From contig JAJEKV010000166.1 in the NCBI GenBank assembly GCA_021234155.1, positions 498,324 through 562,323 on the forward strand: a stretch of 64,000 nt of DNA, read 5' to 3'. Positions within the stretch are counted from its first letter, which is position 1; every line of letters begins with the position of its first letter. Source of the DNA: Isoetes taiwanensis (lineage: Eukaryota; Streptophyta; Lycopodiopsida; Isoetales; Isoetaceae). Below are positions 1 through 13,439 of the stretch, one piece after another. The position numbers and the translations under genes were made by a program. The notes below the pieces were generated by a model. It saw only the letters and a program-made list of their open reading frames with translations, was not told where the DNA came from and made no database searches.

Positions 1-309
1 TGCACTTGTAAGGGCTTTGAAAAGGAGCCCCGCGCTTCAAAAAGCTGCTTAAAACTGGGCAAAGCTTTGATTTAGCAATAAAGCTAGGTAATCATTTGAT
101 AGCAGACTATCATTGCAGATTTTACAAAGGCACTATGATCCTCCATGACGTCAACTGCGGCGAGTCTTGCTGATATTAATGACTTGGACACTTACTTATT
201 TCTGTCTGTAAATATTCTAATCTTAACCCATCTTAACATGGATTCCTGAGGATGTCCTAGCATGTTTTGTATAATTGACTAATGGAATACATACCACCTG
301 TATATGTTC

Positions 310-519
310 GATGGAATCTAAATCACTGGCAGCCTGATTTGCAATTCTGATGGAATCTAAAGCATTTGCTCATGACTGATGGAATCTAAATCACGCTCAG
401 CATGATTTGCACTTTTGAAACAATCTAAATTATTAGCATATGACTAGGATCTAAATCACGCTTAGCATGATTTGTAGTTCTAATGGAATCTAAATCACCG
501 CAGTGTGATTTGCACTTGA
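310..519. repeat. Tandem dyad-containing minisatellite
   Basis: Six units each contain a version of GGAATCTAA. They start near 310, 349, 378, 417, 447 and 482. Long units of 35-39 bp alternate at first with short units of 29-30 bp, giving a 68-69 bp higher-order period. Each long unit has an inverted repeat AAATCA..TGATTT (320-340, 388-408, 453-473, 492-511). The spacing between arms is nearly constant, and the last copy has a 7-bp arm (AAATCAC..GTGATTT). The short units lack the right-hand arm. No ORF crosses the array. This could be a protein-binding array or simply a decayed satellite. Confidence 0.75.
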
Positions 520-1559
520 CTAATTGCAGCAGGGGCCTGGCACTTTGTTGAAGTATGCTAACTCACTAATGGAGATGTGATGAACTCCTTGCAACATCTA
601 GCATCATAAAAACCCCTCGTTGTTTAAATCTATTTCTGAAAAACAAGATTTCCCTCGCTGGGGGAGTTAGGGTTTTGATTTGTTTGCTATGGTTTTCTTT
701 TTTTAGGATTAATCTTTTTGGGGTATTATAGAATTAAATAAATTTGAATAGCCTTATGAGTGTGCGCATTTCAGTTTATTGTGCTACAATCCTTGCTATG
801 ACATTAGGAATTTTGGAGCATGACTTCCTCCTCTATCTCATATTTTATTTTCCTTGTCACTACGTAGCATGTACTAGGTAATGTTAATTGATCTATATAT
901 AATATCATACCAATATACCAATATTAATATATGAGGTAGCATGTGCATTATATTAGCATCATTGTTAGCTATGGCATTCGATTCATATATTATGCAAACA
1001 TTTTTTATATTATTAATCTTCGTTGATATAATACAAATTTTTTGTCTTTCAGGATGATACCTCATCTTGATATGAAGCTAAGGGGCAAGCACTTCATTGA
1101 ACTAATAGTGCAACTTGTACATTGCCACTTGACTTAAAACCACATTGACATGGCTTGAATTGCATTTAAATACACATTTTGACACATTTTGAATTGCTTC
1201 TACAATCAAACTGAGGCCCTAAATCCACCATTTTGTGCTCCAAAAAGCTTTGCGACAAAGATTTCCTGGGCCAGTTTATGCCTATTATGAATAACCTGGC
1301 TATGGGGTTGACAATGAATGAAATGTCAGAATCACGTCTAGAACTAGACGGAATAATTGACAGGGAACCATACCTTGTTACTTATGTGGAAAAATATGGA
1401 TTGGTCCCTTAATGTTTTATTTGAATATAGCATTATTTTTATTGATTCATAATTTTTGGGGTTGTTCTTGCCCAAAAAACTTGTAATATGTTATCAAATT
1501 ATATATCTTTTTTGTCTCAATGTTCTAAGATTATGGTGTTATAAATTTGAACAATTTGC
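520..1559. other. AT-rich non-coding stretch
   Basis: I see no supported gene here. There are AT-rich homopolymer runs and one short open frame at 874-1065 that has no recognisable motif and the composition of non-coding DNA. GC content rises sharply near 1560, where the first LINE copy appears to begin. Confidence 0.6.
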
Positions 1560-3489
1560 CCGCATAGAATAATGTTGAGCTAGACTCCAACATTTGCCTG
1601 ACATTGCCATAGCCCAACCAACTGCCTCTTGGCCTTTGCCTAGTTCTGCCACATACTGACCACCAAACCCCCTAGCCCTGCCAGACCTGACAAGCCCCTG
1701 CCATAGCCTACCTAAACCTTGCTTGGCGTGCCATACCCAAAGTCATGGCCCACGAAGCCCCCTGTCCAGGACTCATCCCCAGCGGTGAACTTCTACGGCA
1801 CCACAACACCCCACCTGCAAACCCCAAAGATAACACAGCCGACCTCCCCATAGACCGAGCCCCGGGGAAACCAAGAAGGGCCAACAAGGAAGCGGCCTGC
1901 GCACGCCAATGGGCAAGGGAGAGACATCCTCCATGAAGAAGGGAGGCCCGGCCATGGCCCATTACCAGCCGCTCGGCAAACGGGTTGATGCTCAGGTCCC
2001 CCGTGGCCCCCTCCATTGGCGTAACCTTGGGCCGCCATCCAAGCTGGAGTTGAGGTTAATAGTGCGCATTGCGGCCCGAGATGGAGTCGCAACATCCCAC
2101 GTGGTTGCGGCCAGCTTGGTGATAGCAAAACAACAGACACCGAAGTTGGAGACCCAAGCACACCGGGTGGACGACAAAGATCCGCTTGGTGCACCGAGAG
2201 ACAAAGCAAGACCGGCAGTGTGCCTGGAGACATGCGGTGCTCGCGTGCGGATACCCGGGACGCCGCGAGACAGAGTGGAGGGGCAAAGGCGTAGCGAGAC
2301 ACTTTTGCAATCACGCCTCCGGATCGTGAGGTCGATGAGGCCAATGCCATGGCTTGCCAGCATGTGCCACACCAGCTTGAAGTTGAGGAGGCTACCGCCG
2401 CGAAAGGGAGGTTGCGTCGCCTTTGAAGTTAACCAAAAGACCGAGTCTTAGGAGAAGGATTTGGCACGATCGAAATGCAGGAGCTCCGGACCGCCGTTGC
2501 CAAAGAAGGCAAGGGCCTCAGGGCGGGGCGATGAACAATGGGCGATCTGCACGCCGAGATGGCAAGGGGACTCAAGCCTTGCAAGAGCCGAGCCCGACAT
2601 CAGAGACGTAGCCGCAGCAGACATGACACACCAGCATCGCAGCCCAACAACCCGCAAGACGCCAACGTGGTCACCGTCAACCCATCGCCGATACCAGCCG
2701 GCCGCGACCATCATCACGCATGCCGCCATCAGCCCCAATAGACTGGTGCCCACGAGCGCAGCTCCGCGGACAAGGCGGCGAACCACAACGGTAGTTCGGG
2801 GCTGCTTGGGAAGAACAGGAGAGAATCTCACGGAAAGATACACCTGGATCCTTGAATATATAACGTTTCTCGGTCGGGACTCATTCCAGTTACGCGGCCC
2901 ACGATGGGTCTGGGCCCGAACCCGAAGCCGTCATTGTTCTGTTTCGCCGCGATGCACAAGTTCGAGAGGCCATCTGCGGCGAGAGGCGTTACCGGGGCAT
3001 CTTTTGTATGTGAGTAGGGATCTTACTCCACGCAACGAGAGGCACGCAGCGGGGATTCACCGTGGTCAGGGGCGCCCGCCGTCGACCAAATGTTGTACCG
3101 TGACCTTCGGGACCAAATGCTACCTAGCGCCTCAGCTTGATCCATCGCAATACGCTTCCCAACTTCTTCGGTATGCTCATTTCGACCAAATTACTTGCCC
3201 CCTCACGCCTCATGCCTTGTCAGAGTCCCGCCCCATAACTTCGATTTGCTCCCATTTGGCCGGGTCCATCAAGTGACACACACCACACAAGCATCTCGGA
3301 GCCGCTCAATAGGAATTGTGCCTCGGGGTGGTGGTGCAGAATGTCGGGGTTTCCGTGGCGGGAAGGGTGATAGCCTCAATTCGGTAGGCGTGGACATGGA
3401 CCTCATCTTCCTCATGGAGACATGGGAACACCTGACCCACAAGCCGCCCCGACCGCGTGGTACCCGGCATTTTTCAGGTGTTCAATGGT

Positions 3490-4165
3490 TGTGCAGGGGA
3501 GACGTGGGCACGGTGGGGTTGCCTGCTACTAACGGGTAGGCTTGGCACATTTGGTTTCCCTCCAGAAGACCAACAGACATAACCGCTACTTGTGGATCCG
3601 AGTGCACCACCCTGGCGGAGACCCTTTCTTCCTAGCTGCTTGCTACTTTCCCCATGCAGAGAGTCCCTTCTATCACGCCACCACAGGAGATGGGCCGGGA
3701 TGGACCCATAGGTCGATCTATATGATGACATATAGCAGCACAAGCGGATGGACAGAGTCATGCTCCTTGGAGACTTCAATGCATGGACAGAGGTGGAACA
3801 GGCCATGCGGATGGACCCCCTCGCGGATGATGTGCTGCAATTGCGTCCCGCAGAGGCAGCTTGCACACGACACTTTCGATGATGGCCGGATGGTCACCCG
3901 CCGGCGGATAATTGCTCGATGTGTGGTATCTTTGACTTTGCTCATATGCAATGGCCTACCACAATGGCCCCTCTTCCCACGGGAACACTTGCGAGACGGG
4001 GACAATCACGGCCCGGCAGAACTAGTGTCGTGGATTATGTCATAGTGGTTGCGCAGGATGTACACCTTGTCAGCCATTTTCATGTCGGCACGGACAAATC
4101 GGGACGAGGAGGCCGACTCAGATCACCGCCCACTCTATGTGAAGCTGGCCGGCCAGCCGCCACGC
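3490..4165 (+). pseudogene. LINE endonuclease (EEP family) relic
   Basis: Scattered frames give recognisable blocks of the exonuclease-endonuclease-phosphatase domain of LINE ORF2: HNRYLWIRV (about 3575-3605), FFLAACYFPHAESPFYH, MLLGDFNAWT (3759-3788, with the catalytic Asp/Asn block), VVDYVIV (about 4030) and DSDHRPLYVK (4114-4148). The Ser-Asp-His block is the active-site signature of these endonucleases. In the family this domain nicks the genomic target. Here it is split over at least three frames and cannot be functional. The second copy near 13.64-14.15 kb is collinear, but its SDH block has been destroyed. Confidence 0.8.
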
Positions 4166-4589
4166 CCCCCCTCAGTGGTAGTACCTTGTCGACCACCGGT
4201 TTGCTTGGATTATGAGCGCACGGAGGGTTGAGGCCGACATGCTCGCAGAGGCCCTCCGACAGCGATTCTGGGCCCACACGCTGGAGCAACAAACCCGACC
4301 AGCTGGTTGAGCCTCGTAATGTGGGCGGTGACAGTGCTTTGGGAGACCCTCCCACGCCAGAGGATCGAGAGGCCGCAACCTTCCAGCGTAACGGATGGTT
4401 TGATGGCCGAGTGTAAGGAATGCAAGCGACTCCATCTCATCGTGGATTAGACACGCTCGGGCTCGTGCCACCACCCATGCCTTCCTCAAGGAACAAAGGC
4501 AAGGTACCCAGCAAGGCACCAAGGAGAAATGTTCGCCTACCTCGGCACCCCAGAACTTTTCTCAAGCGGGGGTACTCGCAGCCGCCGAC

Positions 4590-6445
4590 GTTCCTGCTGT
4601 GGAACATCACGGCTGTGCAATGGGAGCAAGACTGCGAACAGCCTTTTATGATCCCCCGAACACGGACAGATGTGCCCCAAGAACATGGTCCACCGCTGGT
4701 GATCATGTAGAAGAAGATGTCAAGAAGGGCAAGGCATGGTTAATGGAAAGGCAAAGAGACTTGGACTACGCAAGCAGGGAGTTGCTCAAGTGGGCAGGAT
4801 GACAGCCCATGGTGCCCGGGCCGCTACACTGCTCAACATGGGCAATCGCAAGGTTTCCCGGTCATGGAACGCGGGGGTTATTCCATCTACAAAGGTTTCC
4901 TACGGTGTCCCGACCAATTACGAACCATCATGGTTTCTCGGTGTTTGCTGCCGGGCAACCAGAGGTAGCCGATGGGGAGGCAAGGAAGGCACTTACCCGA
5001 GGCGAGCTTTAGACCCCCGACATTCGACCATTGATCACATCTTCTCACTCGGAATACCGTGGGGATAGCGGAACCGGTCGGAGGACCTATCTTCTTGTTT
5101 GTGGACTTTGCAAAAGCTTTCGACCACGGTACCGGAAAAGTTGTGGGCGAGATTGCACCATCTGGGTCTCCTCATGGATCTGTAGAGCAAAGGATTAATA
5201 CATTGTCTGAAGCTACCTGACAGCCGCATGCTGTGGGAAGGACGTCATTTGCCGGTAGCATTGGAGTCGGGCAAGGTTGTCCTCTCTCACCCACACTCTT
5301 TGGACTTACATTGACGGTTAAGCAGGCTGGCGCCAATGGGGGCCGGTATCTGACTCTTGCACCAGGTCATCCGGCGGCTCATCTATGTGGATGATGTGGA
5401 CCTCTTGGCCCATACAACCGGAGAGGGCATGCAGGCACACCTAGATGCCCGGACACATTCTCTGTCAGCGATGGACATACGTGTCAACCGGCCAAGACTA
5501 AGGTGGTCCTCATATCCTCCTCTCCGTCATCCCAGGCACCTCCGGCTCACTTATCGTGGGCGAGTAGAGGTCACACCCTACAACAAGTACACGGGGGTGG
5601 AATTTCCGGCCCTCAATGTATTGGGATGCATTCATTCGCCTTTGGGTGACCGCAGTTGGAAGGCTATATGCATAATGCAAAAACAATAGTCAGGCGTAGT
5701 CAGATGGATGGGGGCCACCAAATCCACATTTGTTCCGCACTCGGGTGGGAGCCAGTTCTTGTATGGGGGTCGAGGTGTTGGGCCCGGTGGTGTCTTTGGC
5801 GACTTGGAATGACTTAGAGCAAAAGTACGTAAGGCATTTTTGGAGCGGGCATTTAGGGTCAAGCCCTCGGTTCTATATCGGATCTTGTTGCAGGAGATGG
5901 GATTCATGCCCTGCGCATGCGCCCTCGATAGACACATTGTTTATTTCCTGTAGGTGGCCAGAAAGATGACACTTTCGGCTCCCGCAGACTTCTGGCGTGG
6001 GCGATGATCCCGCGAACGACTCGGGGCTTGTTGGAAGGACAAAAGAGAGCCCGGGGGCGCTACCGAACGTAGACAAACATAGGTCGCCCAGTGCACATGC
6101 ATTTACGGGATAGGGAGGGGTACTTGGACTTTGTTTCTTGGGAAAGCTGGGAACACCATGCTCGAACAGGTAAAGGTGGCACACTACAAACAACACATAA
6201 ACCCCCCGGCAGTTCGAGGCCCACAGCTCTACCGCATTCTCGGTTTCCCATGAAGAAGCATTGGATCATCGCGTCCATTGACGGGGCCCACCATCTTGGC
6301 TTGAGACAGGATCGATGGGTTGGAGAGCCGCCAGACAGGCTTTGTCGGTGTTGTTGCCCATTTGGGGGTTGTGTAGGATGAAAGCCATGCCTTCCGAGAG
6401 CATCCGACCTATAGTCGGTCGGGCTCGCTACATTCTCTCACAAGG
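4590..6445 (+). pseudogene. LINE reverse transcriptase and zinc-tail relic
   Basis: Reverse transcriptase landmarks are present in broken frames: FVDFAKAF (about 5098-5122, motif A with the catalytic Asp), GQGCPLSPTLFGL (about 5265-5305, motif B) and LIYVDDVDLLAHT (5378-5416, the motif C Y-x-D-D box). After 6300 the frame shows DRWVGEPPDRLCRCC and a degraded Cys-rich tail. It is collinear with the better preserved tail of copy 2 (ESYAFQSCPTYSQIRARYAL), which is the zinc-binding region often found C-terminal to plant LINE reverse transcriptases. Several frameshifts and stops mark it as dead. Confidence 0.82.
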
Positions 6446-9400
6446 CCCCCAAAAAATAATTGTTATTAGCTTTTTACAATACTCTTTGCATAAAACCACT
6501 ATAACAAACTAATATTACTTTGTGGGTTAATATGTTGAATAACCACGACCATTTTTTTAGTGCAGTTCCTCATCATAGTTCTTTATAATGGTTACTTTAT
6601 TTAGTTTAGTACCATATTTTATTGTTACACATTTTTGAGTATGTTATGCAGTGAATCACTAGTGATTTTAGGTTTTTATTGTCTGGTAACTTAAAGTGGT
6701 TTCTTCTTAAGGCCACCTATACTTCCTCGTGAACTAATGTTATTCCAGACATTATTTTATCTACACTTTGTATTAGTTAAGTGATAATGGTTTTTCATCA
6801 AGATAGTGATTAATGTAACAATGTAAATGCTGATGATTTTTTCATCCAAATAGTGATATTAAAACAATGCAACTGATATTAGTTGAATAAATATACTAAG
6901 ACATACTTAGTTTATGAACCATTGCCATTGGAACAAAGCAACTAATAGTGGTTAAATAAATGAAATAAGGCATACTTTAACTTATGAACCATTGCCATTT
7001 TGCAAACGTAAGTGATGACAGTTTCTTCATCAATTGGCATGCAAAACTAATACCATTAAGAAATTTGATACAAAACAACAATATTGTTAAATTAAAAAGC
7101 ATGTGCATTTGCAATATTATAATAAACAAAAAAAATATTTTAAACCAACTTAAAGGGCCCAGGGATTTGAACCCTGGTATTTCCATTTGGCCTAAACATG
7201 CCACTGACAAATCACAAAAGTCAAACAACACATCTTGCACTTCTCAAAGCCCAGCTAAATTATGATCTTTACCAAAATCTTTGCAAACAGAGTAACGTTT
7301 TATTTTAACCATGTATCGTGCTTATGCCAAAACATCTGGATAAAATTAAATCATCACAAACATAATTAGCTGAAAGAAAAGTACCATAGCACTTTCTGCA
7401 CACCCTTTATAAGAGAAACACGTGAAGGAGAACGACATGGAAAAGGATCACATGAAACTCGCTCGATTAAATGAGTTTCAAGAAGCAATTACCCTGTATA
7501 ATTTGGCATTAGTATTCCATGAAGGGAAATATACAAATATTTTATCACAAGATCTATATTACCAACAACAAGGGAAGAAATTAACAACCCAAAAAAAAAA
7601 AAAAAGCAATATAGTAACATCATGCATGCAAATTTCGAAAAGCTATTTTTGCAAAACTATCAATAACTAAATATAAGACAAAGAAAGAGGGAATTTAGAA
7701 GATCCAACCTTGAATAACGCTTCATACTTCCAACTCATGGAGAAGGATTTGATCCGATTGACTCAGAATAGCGGACTTACGCAAACATCCAAGATTAACA
7801 GTTATAATATTTAGGATCTCCAAAGTCACCGAGATCAATCTCGGGCAATCGCTTTTAAGTTTAAAAAAAAAAACTATGTTACTATAAAGCGCAAAGTGCA
7901 ATCCGAATGGAGGACCTTACATGATTGGTACTACTCATCTATGATTTAACTAAAGATATCCGATAAAATAAAGAGAAAAACCTAGCAGAAAAAACAAGCA
8001 AAGGATTTCAAGAGGGTCAAGAGACCAAAACCCGAATGTATAATGTGACTATAATCTTGTACTTAGCAAAGCCATGCTTTTCTCTCTTATTTCTAGAAAT
8101 ATAAACATTAATCGCACTATAATCTTGTACTTAGCAACTAGAAATATAAACATCGCCCAAATATAAACATCACATCACCCTTCGAACTAAATTATCTAGA
8201 TAAAAACATGGAGAATCAGATCAAAGGAAAAAAAAAGAAAGAGATGTTTGAGTACGATTTTTCGAGAACTCTCGACGAATACACAAGATTCCTCAAGAAC
8301 AAAACACATGAACATGGAATAAACAGCCCACAATTGCAAGATCCGGTTCTAGGCACATACATATCCTGCAAGAGAGAAACACAACTAATGGGGCCGCTTT
8401 CTCCGGGCTATTTGCAACGAGACAATGCGGGAAACTTCGAGGAGGCTGACCGATTCCGCATCACAAAACGAGAAGGATACACGATGGATAGGCACGTTAA
8501 TGCTACTTACAGGAAGAGAGCACCAAGACATCGCTACCGAGAGATCTAACCCTCAATGCTACTTACAGGTCTTCTTTGCTCCTCCTTATAAGAAACGAAA
8601 ATAGTCAATATAGAAGCCGAAGCATATGGAGAAAAAGCGCAACAAAAAGTATTAGCCTTTAGGGTTAGATGAGGAGCGTCCGCAGAAGAAGGCTGCAAGA
8701 AAATTTCATTGTCATTTCCGTTAGGGTTAGGTCAAGAGCCAAATATACCATTACATTTTATAAATTCCCACATTATTAATTGATTCTTACACTAAGAACA
8801 TGAGGCCAAGATGAGACCATTTTTTTTTTTTTGCATGGTGCAACATTTAAATGTGCTTTCTTTGCCATGTAGGCAGATCACTTTGCAATCTCTGATGTGG
8901 GTTCTCCATGTTGGAGCTCTGTTAAATGGCAATGGCAACTAAGTCCAAAATGACACCCTGTAGTCTTCAAAGGGCAATAAGATTTGAAAACATTGTCCCG
9001 CAACCCAATCTATGAAAATCTTAACTTCAATAAGCTCTGACCACACAAGACAATATATATACATAGGTATTAAGTGGGATGGAACGAAGGGATAAATTTT
9101 AGGATGCATTTTTATTTTACGCAACCCTAACTTTATGGAAGGAACTAGTAACAGTGCCCAGCGCTGTTGGCGCATAAGTTAAGAACGCGTAAATGATATT
9201 CAAGAGAAGGAGATGCCTTAACAGTTTGGCTTTAGAATCAATAAGAATCTAACACTTACCAAGGATCTTTCCTTTTGCTCCATATATAGTCTTTAATAGT
9301 TTAAGGGTACATGATATAAAGCATTGTCTCATTGGTTTTCAATTGTTGTACGGAACCGCATCCTTGTCCAAAGTTTGTCAATTGCTACATATGGCAAAGG

Positions 9401-11334
9401 ATCTTTCATTCTTTTGTTACAATGCATAAGCTAGAAACATATTGTGTGAGAGTACTTGTAATTGTTTGTTGTTTTCAAACAATTATCTCCAAGCTCAAAC
9501 CATGAAAATGATTGTGAACATTTTGAAAGTATATAGCACAAAACCATGAATAAGAATCAAGTGGCATCAAATTACATCAAACAAAACTTATCAACCATTG
9601 TTGAGCATACGCATCCTACACTCACTTTTTACAAAAACATGCAATGAAGTACGACTGCAAAAGAGAGACATTGAGACGCAACATGCCTGAATCAACATAC
9701 GAAAATCAGCTACGGTCATAAACGATACAATCGCCTATACTTTGTGACTATATAATTGCATAAAACTTGGTTGTATAGCAAGTAATATAGAAATTTAGTT
9801 TGCCCTCCAAATTGTAGTTCAAGGTTCCATGTTTTTTCACAACAAATCCCTCACCAGGTTTGATTCAATAGGTTCCAGCAACCTTTTCAAGACGTAAAGA
9901 TTTTTGAACTGCTTATGATTTCCAAAGTGCAAGATGATTATAGGGATAGAACTGGAATGGTTTCCTTGGCAAACAAAATACTTACAGTTTTATCCATGTG
10001 CTCCTGAACCATCAATGCTAGAATTGCATAATGCTACGTGCTCATGGTATATTATTATTGTCACTTCTGGAATGGAAATTGGACGTTCATGCCTTGGATA
10101 TGCCAACGACAGCTCAGTTCATGTAGCCAATGTATCATCGGTACTTGCTTAAGTTATGCCCCAGTTGGTATAGTTTTTGGGGCTGTAAGGCCAAACATGT
10201 CCCAAAATTGTTCCATATTGAATCTATATTGGCTGCACAGTCATCTCAAACATTTGATTTGCATGTACACTAATATAAACCTGGATTTCTAACAGAAGCC
10301 CTCTAACAAATACGGAGGCATTATGAAGCATGAGGCGCAAATGATCAAAATAACAATTTAGCAAACCGTCGCTACAAAATATAAATTTTCACAAAACACT
10401 TACTTGGTAATCTGCATGTTGAATCCAAGACGCACAGAAAGAAGAATTATGGGGGAATTGCATGAAAGAAGTCATGTGAGCTTATAAGAATCTATTGATT
10501 GTAGACATGGAAAACACTTAACTAAGTCCATGACATGATCACAATTGGACAAATTTGTGAAGCAAAGAATGATAATAAACCACTCAAGCTGGACATAGCT
10601 TGTAAGCTCTGATATTGGTGTTCTTTAGTTTTGATGGTTGAACACAAAACTCTCTAATGTGAAGCAGAAGTAACATCTGAACAACATGCACAGAGCAGGA
10701 AGAAACACCTTTGCATATTTAAAAAAACATAAAAGGAGACCGTCAATTACTTACCCGTTGTGACTTCAACACCAAGTGTCTCAAAATGTCCAAGATGTCC
10801 TGGCTTCGTGCTTCCCAAGTGTCGACATTATGTGCACGCATCTACTTTGAAACAAATCTGCATTCTAAGGCAAAAATCACTTTTTACTTGGTTTCATTCA
10901 TCCGCAAATGCATAGCTGCTATCAGCAGATCTGATACATTGAGCACAACATATTTTGCCAGAGCTCATGAAGCCTCTGGGGTAAATACATAAATACATAT
11001 AGGATTCAGCCATGGTTCATCGACCAAGCTAAAACCTGTGAAGCATAAATCCCCAAGCTCTGCCATCGCTGAAACCACAGAGGCATGGTTGCGTACATAT
11101 ACTCAGGGATCATAGCCCTGAGAAACACATTGAAATATCCAAGAGATAGCTCTTCTTATAGTGATATCAGTTGGTGCAGGCTTTTTGCAGGAAGACATGG
11201 GAAAGCGAATTTTTTTTTTGCAGGAAGACATGTGCAGCAGAAGCATGCTCTTTCTTAACCCAGATGCACATTCTGCTCAGAGGTAAACATCTCTTGCCAC
11301 AACTGCAGAACTCGGATGGTAGAATCGCCAAACA
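6446..11334. other. AT-rich intergenic region
   Basis: I find no convincing gene. Seen here: two direct copies of a roughly 50-bp segment ending in CTTATGAACCATTGCCATT or a close variant (about 6890-6935 and 6960-7000), a tRNA-like T-arm on the minus strand (7159-7177), and a 20-bp direct repeat containing ATAATCTTGTACTTAGCAA (about 8050 and 8120). There is also a 113-codon plus-strand frame at 8208-8549 with no known motif. The motif TTAGGGTTAG occurs at about 8658 and 8724. Read on the minus strand it resembles the CTAACCCTAA motif common in plant 5' leaders, but no gene follows that I can recognise. Confidence 0.5.
7159..7177 (-). other. tRNA-like T-arm (SINE or tRNA relic)
   Basis: On the minus strand the 19 bases form a 5-bp stem CAGGG/CCCTG around the loop TTCAAAT, flanked by one more C-G pair on each side. 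This is the T-arm and internal B-box of a tRNA gene (GGTTCAAATCC). I could not fold a convincing acceptor or anticodon arm upstream. It is more likely part of a tRNA-derived SINE or a tRNA relic than a working tRNA gene. Confidence 0.45.
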
Positions 11335-11565
11335 TGAAGATTATGAAAGCAACATTAGAAAATCTAAGGCTATAAGCTAGGGCAAGCCAATGTCTCAATA
11401 GCGATGGCATAGGAAAGGAAGGATTGAAAGAGCCCGGAAAGGAAAATAACTCCAGAGATGGGTTGAAGATTATAAGGGCAGCATTAGAAAATCTTAGGCT
11501 ATAAGCCAAGGCAAGCCAGTGTCTCAATAGCGATGGCATAGGAAAGGAAAGGATTGAAAGAGCCA
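11335..11565. repeat. Two-copy tandem duplication, ~129-bp period
   Basis: Two copies of a roughly 100-bp segment lie at about 11335-11433 and 11463-11565. Both contain CATTAGAAAATCT, GGCTATAAGC and GTCTCAATAGCGATGGCATA. The offset is close to 129 bases, a multiple of three. As a result one minus-strand frame of 114 codons (11255-11599) stays open across both copies and contains a repeated block of about 28 residues. I do not recognise the protein, and the frame may be chance. Confidence 0.7.
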
Positions 11566-12365
11566 TCGTCCAACATGCTGGCGGATCCTCCTGGAGCATA
11601 TTTTCATCCTACCAATTTTCATTCTTCTAAGGCCGTCGGCCGTCGGATTTAGATCTTGAAATCCAATCAAATCCTTGCCCTCCGATTTAGGGCTTGATAC
11701 AACACATCAAAACATTATAATATAGGAGGATGAGACCATGCTTTAGTTGAGTGTAAAACCATGCATTGCAATGGAATGAAGCAACATGCATCCGATTGTG
11801 GGTGCATCCAAACTTAATTGTAGAAGTTGGACTTTTCCTTTAATATTCCCATTCCTATGGTTCCTAAAAAACATTACACAAATTCCATGAATCTTGCACC
11901 CAACAAAGCATAATTGGGATGTATAGCTATATGAGCAACATAGGGTGTTTATCACAACTTAAAATCTAGGAACTCTGTACCATGGGCGCCTTTTATATCA
12001 GTGGAAATGTATATCTATAAGACCATGTACCTACTCTTCTCAACCTACGGTGTTATGTATCACAACTTAAAAACTAGAGAATTTTGCACCAAAACAAAGG
12101 ACATTTAGGTGCCTCTTTTATCAACGGGGTTGTATGTCTATAGGACCATGTGCCTAATGTCCCATATAGTCAGTATGTCAATGAGCCTAAAATTATGGTA
12201 TGCTTAAAATGTAAGGGAATAATTGGCCAAGGAATATATTTTCTCAATATTGCCACCAACTATAACTTTAGACAATATAGAAGTTGGGTATCATTTTTAT
12301 CCCACTGTATATTTTGGTCGTGACACAAGGCCTACTCTAATATAAGATATTGGGGCTTCCATTCC

Positions 12366-12450
12366 GCTTAACCGGTTCGTAGCAGGTAATATTTTAGGGC
12401 TTAATCGGTTCAGAGCAGTAGATATTTAGGGTTTCGTTAGGGTTTGCGGC
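12366..12450 (+). promoter_or_regulatory. Possible 5' leader: dimer repeat plus telo-box-like motifs
   Basis: Two imperfect copies of a roughly 33-bp block (GCTTAACCGGTTC then GCTTAATCGGTTC, each followed by AGCAG and a TATTT run) lead into TTTAGGGTTTCGTTAGGGTTTGCGGCCGCC. Duplicated TTAGGGTTT motifs next to a short GC-rich leader are typical of promoters and 5' leaders of plant housekeeping genes. An ATG at about 12491 opens only a short frame. No downstream gene is recognisable before the LINE debris at 13.44 kb, so this may be the stub of a gene cut off by insertions. Confidence 0.3.
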
Positions 12451-13439
12451 CGCCCTCTCTTGCGACCACAAACCACCTGTTACTGCCAAAATGATTTCAA
12501 ATGAACCAGGTCTGTTGGAGCTCGCTGGATCTGCTTCCGTGTTTGCAGAGCTCGCCGATTTATTTTTTCATGCTTCCATATTTGTAGCTCGCATGATTTA
12601 CCCTGTACATTTGTTAGATTCATATCTTCATCTATAGCCCTTACCATACGAGGTGCCAGACCTACATCAGAAGAAAATGATCTTCACATATTATAGGGGA
12701 ACTGCAATTTCTCTGCCATTTGTACACATGGAAGACCCGCTCCTGGCTATCGCCAGTCGTAGGGCCCCTTCCGATGTGTCAGAATGGCACCCAAACTGCA
12801 GTCTACTGGTCTAATCACATTGGGTTTCTACACTCTTGCACTAGCATATTACATTTTAGGAATGCTTGAGTGACGTCCATACTTACGCCTCGGGTAAACC
12901 TACATAATAATGACCACATTGTGTTTCTTGTATTTGATTTCATGCTACTATTTTTGGTCTATGAGGATGATAAAAATCAATTTCGATTTATGTTTTTTGA
13001 AATTTCCTGTCTATCCAAACTAGTTGTCATTAAGCAATCTTAGTTCTTTATCCAATACGTTAAGGTGATTAAACTAATAGGACTATGTGTTTAAGTGCTT
13101 GTTGTACGAGTTTACATTCATAGACTATAATTTGGGCAATAAAAATTTTAGCATTGGTCTGTGACAATGTAATTACCATGGGGTGGGATTAATAAGTCAT
13201 ACTAGTTTCAATAAACCACTGTTGCATGCATAAAAACCACAAACAATTTTAATAAACCACTATATCACTAACCATCAGCAATAAAACTATATCATAAACT
13301 ATCATAGGCGTTGAAAAACCACTACAGTATGTGGTTTTCTTTTATCAAGTAAATTCATGCATAAAAAACCACATATATCATGGTTTTTAGATGATATGAT
13401 ACTAGTTAAAGATAATAGTTCTTTTTTGGGCTCCTTGTG

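Larger units (their letters stand above)
1560..6445 (+). mobile_element. Decayed GC-rich LINE, copy 1
   Basis: This is a near full-length but heavily mutated non-LTR retrotransposon. The order is a GC-rich 5' part (about 1560-3300) with many short overlapping frames that may derive from ORF1, then an apurinic-type endonuclease (3490-4160), a reverse transcriptase (4600-5690) and a C-terminal zinc-binding segment (6240-6440). Frames are broken by many small indels, so no protein is made. GC content contrasts strongly with the AT-rich flanks. The 3' end stops within the zinc-binding segment near 6440, whereas copies 2 and 3 continue into a 3' UTR, so this copy lacks its true 3' end. The 5' boundary is placed by composition only. 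Confidence 0.75.

Noticed and set aside
1708..3276. Several overlapping 100-270 codon frames on both strands
   Set aside because: They lie in GC-rich LINE sequence where stop codons are rare. None keeps a domain, and frames on both strands overlap.
7159..7177. Functional tRNA gene on the minus strand
   Set aside because: Only the T-arm folds. No acceptor stem, D-arm or anticodon arm could be found.
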